Source: CAZUZD01 sp964624465
GTDB taxonomy: Bacteria; Planctomycetota; Planctomycetia; Isosphaerales; Isosphaeraceae
Assembly: GCA_964624465.1 (NCBI GenBank)
Contig: CAZUZD010000038.1
Span: forward strand, 1 to 27,970
Length of the DNA stretch: 27,970 bases
Direction of reading: 5' to 3'
The translations under genes were made by a program, and so were the position numbers. The notes beneath the pieces are model-generated. The model made no database searches. It saw nothing but the letters and a program-made list of their open reading frames with translations, and was not told where the DNA came from. Shown one piece after another: positions 1 to 7,992 of the stretch. How positions within the stretch are numbered: the first letter of the stretch is position 1; the number at the start of each line of letters is the position of its first letter.

Positions 1-645
1 GCTCCCGGGCCGGACTGGCGCGAGCCCGGCCCGGCCGAGGCGCGGCCGGCGACGGCTCCGCTGCTGCCAGCCAGGCCGCCGCTGCACGTCAGTGAGGGCC
101 TGATCGAGGTGGGCTGGGAATCGGACCTGGAGCCCGAGCCCGTCGGCGCCCTGGCAACTGACGCCGAGGACAACGCCCGGTCGGACCGCGACGCCGAGGA
201 TGACGCCGAGCTGATCGAGTCGCTGGAGTCGCTGGTTCCCACCAGCACGCCGCTCGACCGGCTCGTGATCGATGCCCTCGACGAGTCGGACGCCGCGGAG
301 GCCGCGTTCGACCGCGAGCAGGATCTTCAGTCGGCCCTCGACCAGGGCCACCAGGACGACCCGGGCGGCTCCGCCGCCACCGGGTCCCGCCTCGGCGTCG
401 AGGAGCCGATCGACGACCACTACGCCACCCTCCAGGCCTGGTCCGAGTGGGCCACCCGCCAGGGCCGCGCCCCGGCTCTCTCCGCCCCGGCCGCGCCCGA
501 GTCGCCGTCACTCACCGACGACGACGAGCCCGGCAGCGCCCTCCGCCAGCGTCGGAACCTCTGGGCCGACACCGAGCAGGAGTTCGCCCCCTACAGCCAG
601 CTCTTCGCCCGCGCCCGCTCGGCCAGCAAGCCCAACGACGACTGA
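1..645 (+). CDS. Partial acidic low-complexity protein (3' end only)
   Basis: This frame is open from the first base of the window to a TGA at 643-645, so the gene begins upstream and only about 214 codons are visible. The visible part is rich in Asp, Glu, Ala, Ser and Pro, with acidic clusters such as DAEDNARSDRDAEDDAEL and ESLESLVP. It has no membrane segment and no recognisable catalytic motif. The GTG at 109 could serve as a start, but nothing like a ribosome binding site precedes it and the frame stays open upstream, so I read it as an internal Val. It is probably the disordered C-terminal tail of a larger protein. I do not recognise the family. A direct repeat and a possible hairpin lie just after the stop. 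Confidence 0.6.
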   Translation, partial: APGPDWREPGPAEARPATAPLLPARPPLHVSEGLIEVGWESDLEPEPVGALATDAEDNARSDRDAEDDAELIESLESLVPTSTPLDRLVIDALDESDAAEAAFDREQDLQSALDQGHQDDPGGSAATGSRLGVEEPIDDHYATLQAWSEWATRQGRAPALSAPAAPESPSLTDDDEPGSALRQRRNLWADTEQEFAPYSQLFARARSASKPNDD

Positions 646-695
646 GGCGCAGGACGGCAGGTCGGTCCGGACATTCCACCTCAGGCCGATCCGAT

Positions 696-740
696 CCGCC
701 CGGACCTGCCGGACAGGGCGGCCACCGCCCGGACCTGCCG
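696..740. repeat. 16-bp direct repeat with overlapping hairpin
   Basis: The 16-mer CCGCCCGGACCTGCCG occurs at 696-711 and again, identical, at 725-740. In addition CCGCCC (696-701) can pair with GGGCGG (716-721) around a 14-nt loop. The pair lies between the stop of the partial gene (645) and the start of the DinB-type gene (779). It could be part of a terminator, but no T tract follows. Function unknown. Confidence 0.5.
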
Positions 741-778
741 TGCCCCGCTCCAGACCCGAGGGACGGGAATCCCATCCC

Positions 779-1300
779 ATGAATCCACCCCAGAATCCTG
801 CTGGCGAGTTCACCTGCGACGGACCCCTCACGCCCCAGGGCCGCGCCGAGCGGATCGCGATCCTCGCCGCCGCGCCGGCCGCGCTGGAGGAGGTGGTTGC
901 AGGCCTCGATGCGGCCCAGCTCGGCACGTCGTACCGCAACTGGACCGTCCGCCAGATCGTCCACCACCTGGCCGACTCGCACCTGAACGCCTACCTCCGC
1001 TTCAAGTGGACCCTGACCGAGGACACGCCGACCATCAAGCCCTACGACGAGGGCCGGTGGTCCGCGCTGGGCGACGCGCGCAGCGGGCCGATCGGTGCCC
1101 CGCTGGCCCTCTACGGCGCCCTCCACGCCCGCTGGCTGGTCCTGCTGGACACGATGTCCGACGCCGACTACGCACGGGAGTATTACCATCCCGAGTCGCA
1201 GCGGACGTTTCGACTCGACACGTCCCTGGCGATGTATGCCCACCACGCCCGCCACCATACGGCTCAGATCCGTTGGTTGCGGCAGCAGCACGGCTGGTAG
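779..1300 (+). CDS. YfiT/BstA-like DinB-family putative metal-dependent hydrolase
   Basis: The protein has 173 aa, the usual size of the YfiT branch of the DinB/YfiT superfamily: four-helix bundles that bind a divalent metal through three histidines. The N-terminus reads PAGEFTCDGPLTPQGRAERI, close to the YfiT opening. The metal-binding motifs are visible as VHHLADSH at residues 61-68 and YAHHARHH at 153-160, followed by TAQIRWL, so likely ligands are one of H62/H63 plus H156 and H160. The frame is open far upstream, but the ATG at 779 is where the family homology begins, so I start there. There is no signal peptide, so it is cytoplasmic. The physiological substrate of this family is uncertain; bacillithiol S-transferase relatives exist, but I cannot assign that role. 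It stands alone and converges on the HEAT-repeat gene. Confidence 0.85.
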   Translation: MNPPQNPAGEFTCDGPLTPQGRAERIAILAAAPAALEEVVAGLDAAQLGTSYRNWTVRQIVHHLADSHLNAYLRFKWTLTEDTPTIKPYDEGRWSALGDARSGPIGAPLALYGALHARWLVLLDTMSDADYAREYYHPESQRTFRLDTSLAMYAHHARHHTAQIRWLRQQHGW

Positions 1301-1307
1301 GCCATCC

Positions 1308-1398
1308 GCCGCGTGACGCGGCCGGGTGACGTGTGTCCGTGCGGCGCAACCGTCGATCGCCGGGGCCGCCGGGGGAGCGATACGCCCCGTTTCACGGG
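1308..1398. terminator. Two short hairpins between convergent genes
   Basis: GCCGCG (1308-1313) and CGCGGC (1317-1322) form a perfect stem over a TGA loop just after the DinB-type stop. CCCGT (1386-1390) and ACGGG (1394-1398) form a second stem over TTC just after the stop of the opposite-strand HEAT gene. Neither is followed by a T run on the relevant strand, so intrinsic termination is only a suggestion from position. Confidence 0.3.
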
Positions 1399-1435
1399 AA
1401 GGGGACGCGGCCGCGAGCGCTGGTGTCGGCGTGGC

Positions 1436-2869
1436 TCAGGGCTGGGGCACGCGGCGGCCGGGGGTGCTGGAGGCGGGGCGGTAGGCGAGGGTGACCCAGC
1501 GGCGCCAGGCGGCGACCTCGTAGCCGTAGTCGACGCCGGTGAGCTTGCGGAGGGCGATGAGCACCTCCTCGTTGCGGTAGACGTCGGTCTGGATCCGCAT
1601 CGTGGGGCGGTTGGCGCCACTGCCGTAGCTCAGGCCGGCGAAGCTGCCGGCCGGGACTGAGGTGGCGCCATACGCGACGACGCCATCGCCGACGACGGGC
1701 CCGGTGAGCACCGGGATCGACGAGCCGCCGCCGGCCGCGTAGCCGGGCGCGACGACCCCGGAGGCGCCCGGCACGGCGAAGGCCGCGCCGCCGCCGGGGA
1801 GGATCGGGCCGGGGCCGATCGTGCCGAAGCTGGCCGAGATCCCCGGCTGCGGCTGCGCCGAGTCCTCCATGATCGTCCGCTGCTGGACCTTCACCAGCAC
1901 CGGGATGAGCTTGGGGACCGCCGTGACGGCCTTCAGCTCGCCGAGGGCCCAGGCGGCGCGGCCAACGACGCGGGGGTCGCTGGCGGCGAGCGCCTTGAGG
2001 AACCGGCCCGGGGTCTCGGGCTCCTGGCGGCCGTCGAGCAGGCCCAGGGCCGACTGGCGGACGTCGGGGTCGTCGTTGGCCAGGATCAGCCGGGTGAGCG
2101 CCTCGCTGGCGGCCTCGCCGGGGATCGACCCGAGCCACTGGGCCAGCCGGACCCGCACCGGGTTGGTGTCGGCCCCGAAGGTGCGCATCAGGGGCTCGAT
2201 GGCGGCCGGCTCGCGGATCGACGCCAGCTGCCCCTCGGCCTCGGCCGCCGCGGCGGCGTTGTTCGAGAACAGCCGCTGGCGGAGGACCTTCAGCCGCCGC
2301 GCCCACGACTCCTGCTCGGCGCCGAAGGCGGCCCTGGCGTCGATGGTCTCCTTCTTGTCGGCCGAGATCCACTTGCCCTTGTACTTGACCAGCCCCTGCG
2401 CGCGGCGGGCCTCGTCGGGGGTCATCCAGGCGCCGTCGTGGCGGACGTGGCCGAGCCTCTGGTGCGCCTCGTCCAGCTCGGGGTCGAGCTCCAGGGCGCG
2501 CCGGTAGTGGCCCATGGCGGGGCCGGTCAGGCCGTTGCCCTCGCACCACTGGGCCAGGGCCAGCTCGGCGCTGCCGGTGGGGCGTTCCTCGGCGCGGCGT
2601 TCGAGGTAGAGGCGCAGGGCGTCGTCGATCGCCTCGACGTCGGCGACCTTGGCACGGTCGAACTCGAAGGGCCGGGCGGCCGTCCGGGTCAGGATCAGGA
2701 CCTTGCCCGGGGGCGCGGGGTCGGGCAGCATCACGCCCTGGATCTCACCCCCGCCGCGCAGGAAGATCCGGTCGGCCCGCGCCGCGACCGGCCCGAGCGT
2801 TGCGGCCCCGAGCACCGCCAGCGCGAGCCTGCTGGCCCCCCGTCCTCGCCGTCCGCGACGCGGCATCAT
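1436..2869 (-). CDS. Secreted HEAT-repeat protein with TPR-like segment
   Basis: I place the start at the ATG at 2869 because GGAGG lies 7 nt upstream; the open frame reaches 2926, but that part lacks a site. The product has 477 aa. Residues 1-32 look like a signal peptide: an Arg-rich n-region, a hydrophobic core and an ARA-type cleavage site. Next comes a segment that maps an operator-like list of values (RIFLRGGGEIQGVML), then a TPR-like helix pair around GHYRRALELDPELDEAHQRLGHV. HEAT-like helices follow (PAAIEPLMRTFG, ASEALTRLIL, RVVGRAAWALGELK), then a Gly/Ser/Pro-rich linker. The C-terminus carries the HEAT-type motif EEVLIALRKLTGVDYGYEV with a following WRRW. Such proteins are frequent in planctomycete periplasm. 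Role probably scaffolding or protein interaction; no catalytic residues are seen. Confidence 0.8.
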   Translation of the reverse strand: MMPRRGRRGRGASRLALAVLGAATLGPVAARADRIFLRGGGEIQGVMLPDPAPPGKVLILTRTAARPFEFDRAKVADVEAIDDALRLYLERRAEERPTGSAELALAQWCEGNGLTGPAMGHYRRALELDPELDEAHQRLGHVRHDGAWMTPDEARRAQGLVKYKGKWISADKKETIDARAAFGAEQESWARRLKVLRQRLFSNNAAAAAEAEGQLASIREPAAIEPLMRTFGADTNPVRVRLAQWLGSIPGEAASEALTRLILANDDPDVRQSALGLLDGRQEPETPGRFLKALAASDPRVVGRAAWALGELKAVTAVPKLIPVLVKVQQRTIMEDSAQPQPGISASFGTIGPGPILPGGGAAFAVPGASGVVAPGYAAGGGSSIPVLTGPVVGDGVVAYGATSVPAGSFAGLSYGSGANRPTMRIQTDVYRNEEVLIALRKLTGVDYGYEVAAWRRWVTLAYRPASSTPGRRVPQP

Positions 2870-3102
2870 GTGGCCCCCTCCGTGTCCCGGGAAGCGGCCG
2901 GCGACCGCGCCGCACCACCCCTGCAAACCACCACTGTCGACGTCGGCCCACGCCCGAACATTCGATCCCGACGCCTCCGCGCCCGATCCTCTATTCTAGA
3001 AGACGAAACCCGCCCCACCCAGCCGCCGCAGCCCGCCGGGCCCACTTGGCAAGAAATACCGGATAGGCAAGCTGCGGACCTACGCCCCGGGAGGCCCCGA
3101 TC

Positions 3103-3615
3103 ATGAGCGACTCGGTCCAGGAGCACCGCGCCGGGGCGCCGACCGCCCTGAGTCTGGCCGTGCTGACGATCTCCGACACCCGGACCCTCGAGACCGACAC
3201 CTCGGGCGCCCTGATCGTCCGGCTGGCGGAGGCCGTCGGGCACCGGATCGCCGAGCGTCGGATCGTCCCCGACGAGCCGGGGCAGATCCGGGCGACCCTG
3301 CTGGAGTGGCGGGACCGGCCCGACCTGGACGCCGCGCTCCTGACCGGCGGCACGGGGATCAGCCCGCGCGACCAGACCTTCGAGACGGTCAGCGCCCTGC
3401 TGACGCACCCCCTGCCCGGCTACGGCGAGCTGTTCCGGATGCTCAGCTACGAGCAGATCGGCCCGGCCGCCATGCTCAGCCGCGCCGTCGGGGGCCTGGC
3501 CGGCCCGCTGGCGATCTTCGTGATGCCGGGCTCGCGCGCGGCCGTCGAGCTGGCCCTGGAGCGCCTGCTCCTGCCCGAGCTGCCGCACATCGTCCGCGAG
3601 GCGCGCAAGGTCTAG
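3103..3615 (+). CDS. moaB: Molybdenum cofactor biosynthesis protein, MoaB/MogA family
   Basis: The 170-aa product matches the MogA/MoaB fold (MoCF_biosynth domain) in length and motifs. Visible landmarks are LTISDTR at residues 21-27, the TDTSG segment just after, the TGGTGISPRD nucleotide/molybdopterin-binding loop at 81-90, PGYGELFRMLSYEQIG, and a late PGSRAAVELALE. Members adenylylate molybdopterin or support that step before Mo insertion; the enzyme is cytoplasmic. The ATG at 3103 follows GGGAGG at 8 nt, which fixes the start. No other Moco gene is adjacent. It is divergent from the HEAT-repeat gene and converges on the GT2 gene. I call MoaB rather than MogA on overall resemblance; telling the two apart needs a tree. 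Confidence 0.9.
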   Translation: MSDSVQEHRAGAPTALSLAVLTISDTRTLETDTSGALIVRLAEAVGHRIAERRIVPDEPGQIRATLLEWRDRPDLDAALLTGGTGISPRDQTFETVSALLTHPLPGYGELFRMLSYEQIGPAAMLSRAVGGLAGPLAIFVMPGSRAAVELALERLLLPELPHIVREARKV

Positions 3616-3660
3616 CGCCGGGTCCTGGCGGCGCCCGGACCCTGCCGCCGACGATGAGCC

Positions 3661-3702
3661 CCACCGTGCGCCTCGGTCGCCGTCGTCGACCGGGCACGGT
3701 GG
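3661..3702. terminator. Strong stem-loop between convergent moaB and GT2 genes
   Basis: CCACCGTGC (3661-3669) is perfectly complementary to GCACGGTGG (3694-3702), and inside it CGGTC (3674-3678) pairs with GACCG (3688-3692). This gives 14 paired positions with a small internal bulge. It lies midway between two converging stops (3615 and 3741). A smaller stem, GGGTCC/GGACCC, sits at 3620-3642. No T tract is present, so it would act as a bidirectional or Rho-assisted end, or as a 3' stabiliser. Confidence 0.45.
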
Positions 3703-3740
3703 AGAGCCATGTCGCCCGGCCGATTCCGCCGCCAGGCGGC

Positions 3741-4979
3741 TCAGGTCGTCAGGTGGCGCGAGTGCCGATGTCCCATCGCGACCACACCCAGGACGAAGGT
3801 GCTGAAGATCGTCTGCAGGCCGAGCATCATGACGAACACGGCCGGGATCAGCTGACGCATCAGGACCTGCGGGTTCTGATCCCCGAAGCCCGTCCGCTGC
3901 CAGCCCGAGATGGCCAGCAGCAGGCCGGCCACGCCGACCAGCGTCAGGATCACGCCGAGGATCAGGCCGATCTCGAGCCGCACGTGCCGGAACAGCCTTC
4001 GATCCAGGTTCGTGTGCTGGGAGTGGAAGCCGGCACTGATCACGTACACCTTGGTGAAGAACGCGAACGCGATGAGCTGGTGCCCGTGCAGGCACAGGGC
4101 GCTGGCCACCAGCATGGTCCCGATATCGAGTTTGATCTCGCCGAGCTGGATCGGAGCCCGCCCCAGGGCGATGGTCGCGACCAGTCCGATCAGGAACAGG
4201 GCCAGGCCCGGGTAGAGGAACAGCCAGCGGGGGCTGAACAGGAGCATGAAGCGCAGGTGCCGCCAGCCGTCGCGCCAGGTCCGCAGGTGCGGCGGCCGCG
4301 AGCGGCCATCCCTGGAGAGCACGACCGGCACCTCGCTCAGGCGCATCCGCAGCAGGTTCGCCTTGATCACCATCTCGCTGGCGAATTCCATCCCGGTGGT
4401 GTGCAGGCCGAACCGCTGATACGCCTCGCGCGTGAACGCCCGGAGGCCGCAGTGGAAGTCCCCGATCGGACACTGGAAGAAGAGCCGACCGATGCCGGTC
4501 AGCACCGGGTTGCCGATCCAGCGATGCTTCCAGGGCATCGCGCCGGGCATGATCCCGCCCTGGAACCGGTTGCCCATCACCAGCTCGTCACCGTCGCGGA
4601 GCCGCTCGATGAACGGAGCGATCGCCGCGAAGTCATAGCTATCGTCCGAGTCGCCCATCACGATGTAGCGACCCCGGGCGGCCTGGATCCCGCCGTGGAG
4701 CGCATGACCGTAGCCCTTGCGCTCCACCGGCACGACCCGGGCCCCGAGCCGTCGCGCGATCTCCTGCGAGCCGTCGGTGCTGCCGTTGTCGGCGATCACG
4801 ATCTCGCCGCTCAGGCCGGTGGACTCGATCCCCTGCCGGGCCTTCGCGATGCACCGAGCCAGCGTCTCGGCCTCGTTCAGGCAGGGCATGACCACCGTGA
4901 TCTGCACCCCAGCCTCCGGATCGGAGGTGTGATCGGGCGCCTGCGCCTCGAGAGCGGACTCCGGCAGTGTCATGGCCAT
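3741..4979 (-). CDS. Membrane-anchored family 2 glycosyltransferase (polyprenyl-phosphate sugar synthase type)
   Basis: The 412-aa product has an N-terminal GT-A domain and a C-terminal membrane part. The GT2 signatures are TVVMPCLNEAETL (residues 28-40), ADNGSTDGS (63-71), GYGHALHGGI (89-98) and the metal/nucleotide DxD-type DSDDSYDF (110-117). Later come GNRF, KHRWIGNP and a DFHCGLRAF motif typical of DPM1-like enzymes. After about residue 240 four hydrophobic segments follow, consistent with transfer of a sugar to polyprenyl phosphate at the inner membrane. The ATG at 4979 is preceded by GAGG at 8 nt; a second ATG lies two codons in. It is the last gene of a three-gene operon, 40 bp after the sterol desaturase-family gene. 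A lipid-linked sugar made here could feed the family 39 transferase encoded first in the operon; that link is inference. Confidence 0.85.
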   Translation of the reverse strand: MAMTLPESALEAQAPDHTSDPEAGVQITVVMPCLNEAETLARCIAKARQGIESTGLSGEIVIADNGSTDGSQEIARRLGARVVPVERKGYGHALHGGIQAARGRYIVMGDSDDSYDFAAIAPFIERLRDGDELVMGNRFQGGIMPGAMPWKHRWIGNPVLTGIGRLFFQCPIGDFHCGLRAFTREAYQRFGLHTTGMEFASEMVIKANLLRMRLSEVPVVLSRDGRSRPPHLRTWRDGWRHLRFMLLFSPRWLFLYPGLALFLIGLVATIALGRAPIQLGEIKLDIGTMLVASALCLHGHQLIAFAFFTKVYVISAGFHSQHTNLDRRLFRHVRLEIGLILGVILTLVGVAGLLLAISGWQRTGFGDQNPQVLMRQLIPAVFVMMLGLQTIFSTFVLGVVAMGHRHSRHLTT

Positions 4980-5019
4980 GACAACAACCTCGTTTGGCGT
5001 GAGGGAGTAGGAGGATCAC

Positions 5020-5931
5020 TCAGGCCTCGTTGCCAGGGCGGTCGACGTCGATGGTTGGTGCGGGCGCTCGTCGCCCGATCGCAGGGGTGAACGCCATCAC
5101 GGCCGTCAGGCCGTGCTGCGCCGCGTGCAGCCAGCACCGGAACGGATGGCTGAGGTGGGCCCAGATCCCCACCTCGATGCGCTCGCCGCTGAGCCCGTAC
5201 TGCTGCGAGACCACACCCCTGGGGAAATAGGCGGTCCCGAACACGAAGTCGTAGAAGGAGAAGAGCTGGGCGAAGTTCTTGTCGAGCGCCGGGAGTTCCG
5301 AGGAGTGATGCCAGCGGTGGAAGGCGGGGCTGGCCAGGAGGTAGCCCAGCGGCCCATAGCCCCAGGTCAGGTTGGCGTGCAGCAGCAGCGAATAGATGGC
5401 GACGAACGGCATCACCACCGCCATCAGGTCGGGTCGGAACCCGGCCAGATACAGCGGGTAGTTCATGAACAGCTTGAACAGGACCGGCTCGGCCGGATGA
5501 TTCCGGGCCGCCACCAGCCAGTCGATCTCCTCGGCGCTGTGATGGATCGCATGAATCGGCCAGAGCAACGAGGTGTGATGCAGGATCCGGTGAAAGAGGT
5601 AGGAGAGCAGATCGGTCAGGAGCAGGATCTCGAGGATCTGGAGCCAGGCCGGCTGCCGGCCGATCGCCGAGAGTTCGTGCGGGTCGAGCAACCGCCCCAC
5701 GCCGGCGGTCATGAGGATCAGCAGCACGCTGAGCACGATCCGGAGGCCGGTGTAGCAGACATCGAGCCAGCTATCCGGCCGCCAGGGCGCCTGATCGGGA
5801 CGTTCGGGCCAGATCCGCTCGAGGAGTGTGCAGAACACGCTCATCGCGAGGTAGCCAATCAGGGTGATCGCGAGGACCAAGGTCGTAGCTCCGCGTTGGA
5901 TTCCGACGGTTTGGAGGCTCGCGGGCCGCAT
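5020..5931 (-). CDS. Sterol desaturase/fatty acid hydroxylase family membrane di-iron enzyme
   Basis: The 303-aa protein carries the eight-histidine signature of the FA_hydroxylase superfamily: HRILHH (residues 114-119), HAIHH (127-131) and HRWHH (205-209), with additional His in between. Hydrophobic segments flank them (LVLAITLIGYLAM, LSVLLILMTAGVG, ILEILLLTDLLSYLF, VVMPFVAIYSLLL). These enzymes use a di-iron centre and O2 to hydroxylate or desaturate lipids or sterol-like molecules in the membrane. The substrate cannot be read from sequence. The start is uncertain: the ATG at 5931 is used here, a TTG at 5943 is the alternative in frame, and neither has a good ribosome binding site. It is the middle gene of the minus-strand operon, with gaps of 61 bp (to the upstream stop at 5993) and 40 bp, suggesting the lipid is modified and glycosylated by its neighbours. 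Confidence 0.88.
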   Translation of the reverse strand: MRPASLQTVGIQRGATTLVLAITLIGYLAMSVFCTLLERIWPERPDQAPWRPDSWLDVCYTGLRIVLSVLLILMTAGVGRLLDPHELSAIGRQPAWLQILEILLLTDLLSYLFHRILHHTSLLWPIHAIHHSAEEIDWLVAARNHPAEPVLFKLFMNYPLYLAGFRPDLMAVVMPFVAIYSLLLHANLTWGYGPLGYLLASPAFHRWHHSSELPALDKNFAQLFSFYDFVFGTAYFPRGVVSQQYGLSGERIEVGIWAHLSHPFRCWLHAAQHGLTAVMAFTPAIGRRAPAPTIDVDRPGNEA

Positions 5932-5992
5932 GCGGGGGATCAAAGCTACGGCCCGGCATCCCTGGAGCGGGTCGGGCCGGGCTCGGCTCGGT

Positions 5993-7708
5993 TCAGGGCT
6001 TCAGCACCCGCTCCAGCGGCAGGCCGCCGTGACGCGCCTCGGTCTCGACCACCCGCAGGGTCCCGGCGCCGGCACCCCCGGGCTCCAGCCGATAGCTCAG
6101 GAACTCCTCATGGCCACGCGCAGTCGACTCCGCCAGCAGCTGATAGGCATGCCAGCTGATCGAGTGCTTGGGGCAGTGAGCCGCATCCAGGTTCGGCAGA
6201 TCCTCCGGGATCAACTCGCCGATCGAGCCGGGGCTGCGCTGCTCTCGATGCTCGAAGCTCCGACAGGCGGCGACGATCCGATCGAGCGTCGCCTCGCAGC
6301 GCTCCCGGCGGTACCGTTCGATCCGCGCGTCGTCCCTCAGGCAGGCGGCCGCCACGGCCGCCAGGGCCAGGGCCCCGACCGCCAGCACGACCCGGTGCCG
6401 TCGCAGACCGGCGGCCGCCTGACGAGCCAGCTCCCGGGCGCCACTCCGGCGCACCGCGTCCAGACCCGCGATCAGGCCGGCGGCTCCGATCAGGATCGCC
6501 AGGCTCTCGGTCGGGAACCGGTAGCGATGCTGACCGTGGAAGGCGACGGCCATCGCCGTGTTGCCCAGGAGCATCACATGCATCATGAGGCCGGGATGCC
6601 GTCGGTGGAGGAGCTGGGCCGTGGCCCAGGGCAGGCCGGCCAGGAACGCGGCGAAGTAGAGCAGCAGGTCGGCTTCGAAGAGTCGCTGGGCCGTCGTGGG
6701 CTGCGGCCGGTGCAGCCGCGGCGCCCACTGCCGCCAGAGCCGGGTCCGGGCCAGATAGAACCACTTGTCCGGGTTGGCCCGCAGCCACTCGGCCCCGAGC
6801 TTCTTGGCCAGCGCATCGCGGGCGATCTCGTTGTTCGGTGCGGCCAGCGCCGCCCGGTACTCGGGCAGGGCGTTGTCCATGACGCTGTAGCCGTAGAGGC
6901 CCGGATCGCTCACCACCCAGCGATTCGAGGTGCAGAGCAGCAGCTGGCCGCCGCCGGTGCCGAAGGGGATGAAGGCGCCCAGGACCAGCAGGTTCCGGAC
7001 CGCCCACGGCACGATGACCAGCCCGGTCGTGACACCCAGGGTGATCGCCCGGGCCCACAGCCTGCGATCGCGGCCGCAGACGTAGAGCGCCCAGAGGGCC
7101 GCGAACGGGAACGTGAAGATGAACCCCGGCTTGGTCAGCAGCAGCAACCCGAACGCCACCCCGGCCCCGAGCGCCCACCGGAACCCGCGATCGGTCCGGA
7201 TGCGGGCCGCCGCATCGACGACCGCCACGACCAGCAGGGCGGCAATCGGCTCGGAGAGGATCCCGACGCTGTAGATCCACCCGAACGGGAACACCGCGAA
7301 GGCGACCCCGGCCAGCCAGCCCGTCCGGCGATCGAAACAGAAGCCGCCCAGGCGGATCAGCCAGAGCGCGGTGAGCCCCCCCAGCAGGGCGTTGCCGAGC
7401 TGGGCCGCCACGTACGAGTGGCCAAAGACCGTGTAGATCGCCGCATACCAGAGCGAGGGCACCGGGGGCCGATAGGCCGTGAGGTGGTCCGGGTCGGTGA
7501 CATCCACGCTCGGTCCGCGGTAGCCACGGCCCTGCACCAGGTTCCAGGCGTAGGTGTCGTACTCATCGGCGTCCGAGCCCGGGACGGGTGGGGTCGACAG
7601 CCCCCCCAGCCAGGCGATCGCCAGGACCCGTACGCCCACAGCCAGCGTCAGCAGCAACGCCGCTGCGAGCCATCGAGACCGATGGTGTTCGGAATGGGGT
7701 TCCAGCAT
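5993..7708 (-). CDS. Family 39 (ArnT/PMT-like) glycosyltransferase with pseudopilin-like C-terminal domain
   Basis: The 571-aa polytopic protein starts with a transmembrane helix followed by the GT-C loop PGSDADEYDTYAWNLVQGRG (residues 43-62), where the acidic residues near D46/D48/E49 are the expected catalytic and metal site. Later family landmarks are TAYRPPVPSLWYA, LLTKPGF, VPWAVRN and HRYRFPTES. Such enzymes move a sugar from a polyprenyl-phosphate donor to a lipid or protein outside the inner membrane. After the last helix (LAVGALALAAVAAACL) about 110 soluble residues follow. These include TLDRIVAACRSFEHREQ, SPGSIGELIPEDLPNLD and a Cys-Pro, resembling the globular part of GspG-type pseudopilins. 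It is the first gene of the operon. Acceptor unknown; a role in glycosylating a surface lipid or protein is inference. Confidence 0.85.
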   Translation of the reverse strand: MLEPHSEHHRSRWLAAALLLTLAVGVRVLAIAWLGGLSTPPVPGSDADEYDTYAWNLVQGRGYRGPSVDVTDPDHLTAYRPPVPSLWYAAIYTVFGHSYVAAQLGNALLGGLTALWLIRLGGFCFDRRTGWLAGVAFAVFPFGWIYSVGILSEPIAALLVVAVVDAAARIRTDRGFRWALGAGVAFGLLLLTKPGFIFTFPFAALWALYVCGRDRRLWARAITLGVTTGLVIVPWAVRNLLVLGAFIPFGTGGGQLLLCTSNRWVVSDPGLYGYSVMDNALPEYRAALAAPNNEIARDALAKKLGAEWLRANPDKWFYLARTRLWRQWAPRLHRPQPTTAQRLFEADLLLYFAAFLAGLPWATAQLLHRRHPGLMMHVMLLGNTAMAVAFHGQHRYRFPTESLAILIGAAGLIAGLDAVRRSGARELARQAAAGLRRHRVVLAVGALALAAVAAACLRDDARIERYRRERCEATLDRIVAACRSFEHREQRSPGSIGELIPEDLPNLDAAHCPKHSISWHAYQLLAESTARGHEEFLSYRLEPGGAGAGTLRVVETEARHGGLPLERVLKP

Positions 7709-7803
7709 GCCGGCTAACTCACTCCCCCGATCGGATGCGGCCCCCCTCCCCGATCGAGAGACGCGGGCGAACCAATCGGTGAAACACTAGCCTCTGGAAC
7801 CGG

Positions 7804-7861
7804 ATGATACTTGGAAACCTGGCGAAACCCGACAAAGTTCCAGCTTACGTTGATTTTTTTA
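7804..7861 (-). promoter_or_regulatory. Possible promoter of the GT39-desaturase-GT2 operon
   Basis: Reading the minus strand, TATCAT at 7809-7804 matches the -10 box at 5 of 6 positions, about 100 nt before the GT39 start. No convincing -35 box is found at 16-18 nt. An A-rich tract (seven A at 7860-7854) lies roughly 45-50 nt further upstream, where an UP element would be. In this GC-rich window the tract stands out. The rest of the 284-bp gap to the RsmG-SpoU stop shows nothing clear. Confidence 0.3.
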
Positions 7862-7992
7862 TTCGACCGCGCATTGGCATGCAGTTTGGATCGCGGATCA
7901 TCCCAGGCTGCCGGCGGGAGCCGCTGGCCGGCGCGACGGGGCGGACGATGTCCGGGATCGAGCGGATGCCGGGGGGGGACCAGCCGGGGGGG

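Noticed and set aside
3306..5090. Long plus-strand open frame of about 594 codons
   Set aside because: It runs through moaB in another frame and then antisense to the GT2 gene; its His/Gln/Arg-rich composition is that of a shadow in GC-rich DNA.
5864..7717. Plus-strand open frame of about 617 codons
   Set aside because: It is antisense to the desaturase and GT39 genes, both of which have clear motifs; its product has no domain.
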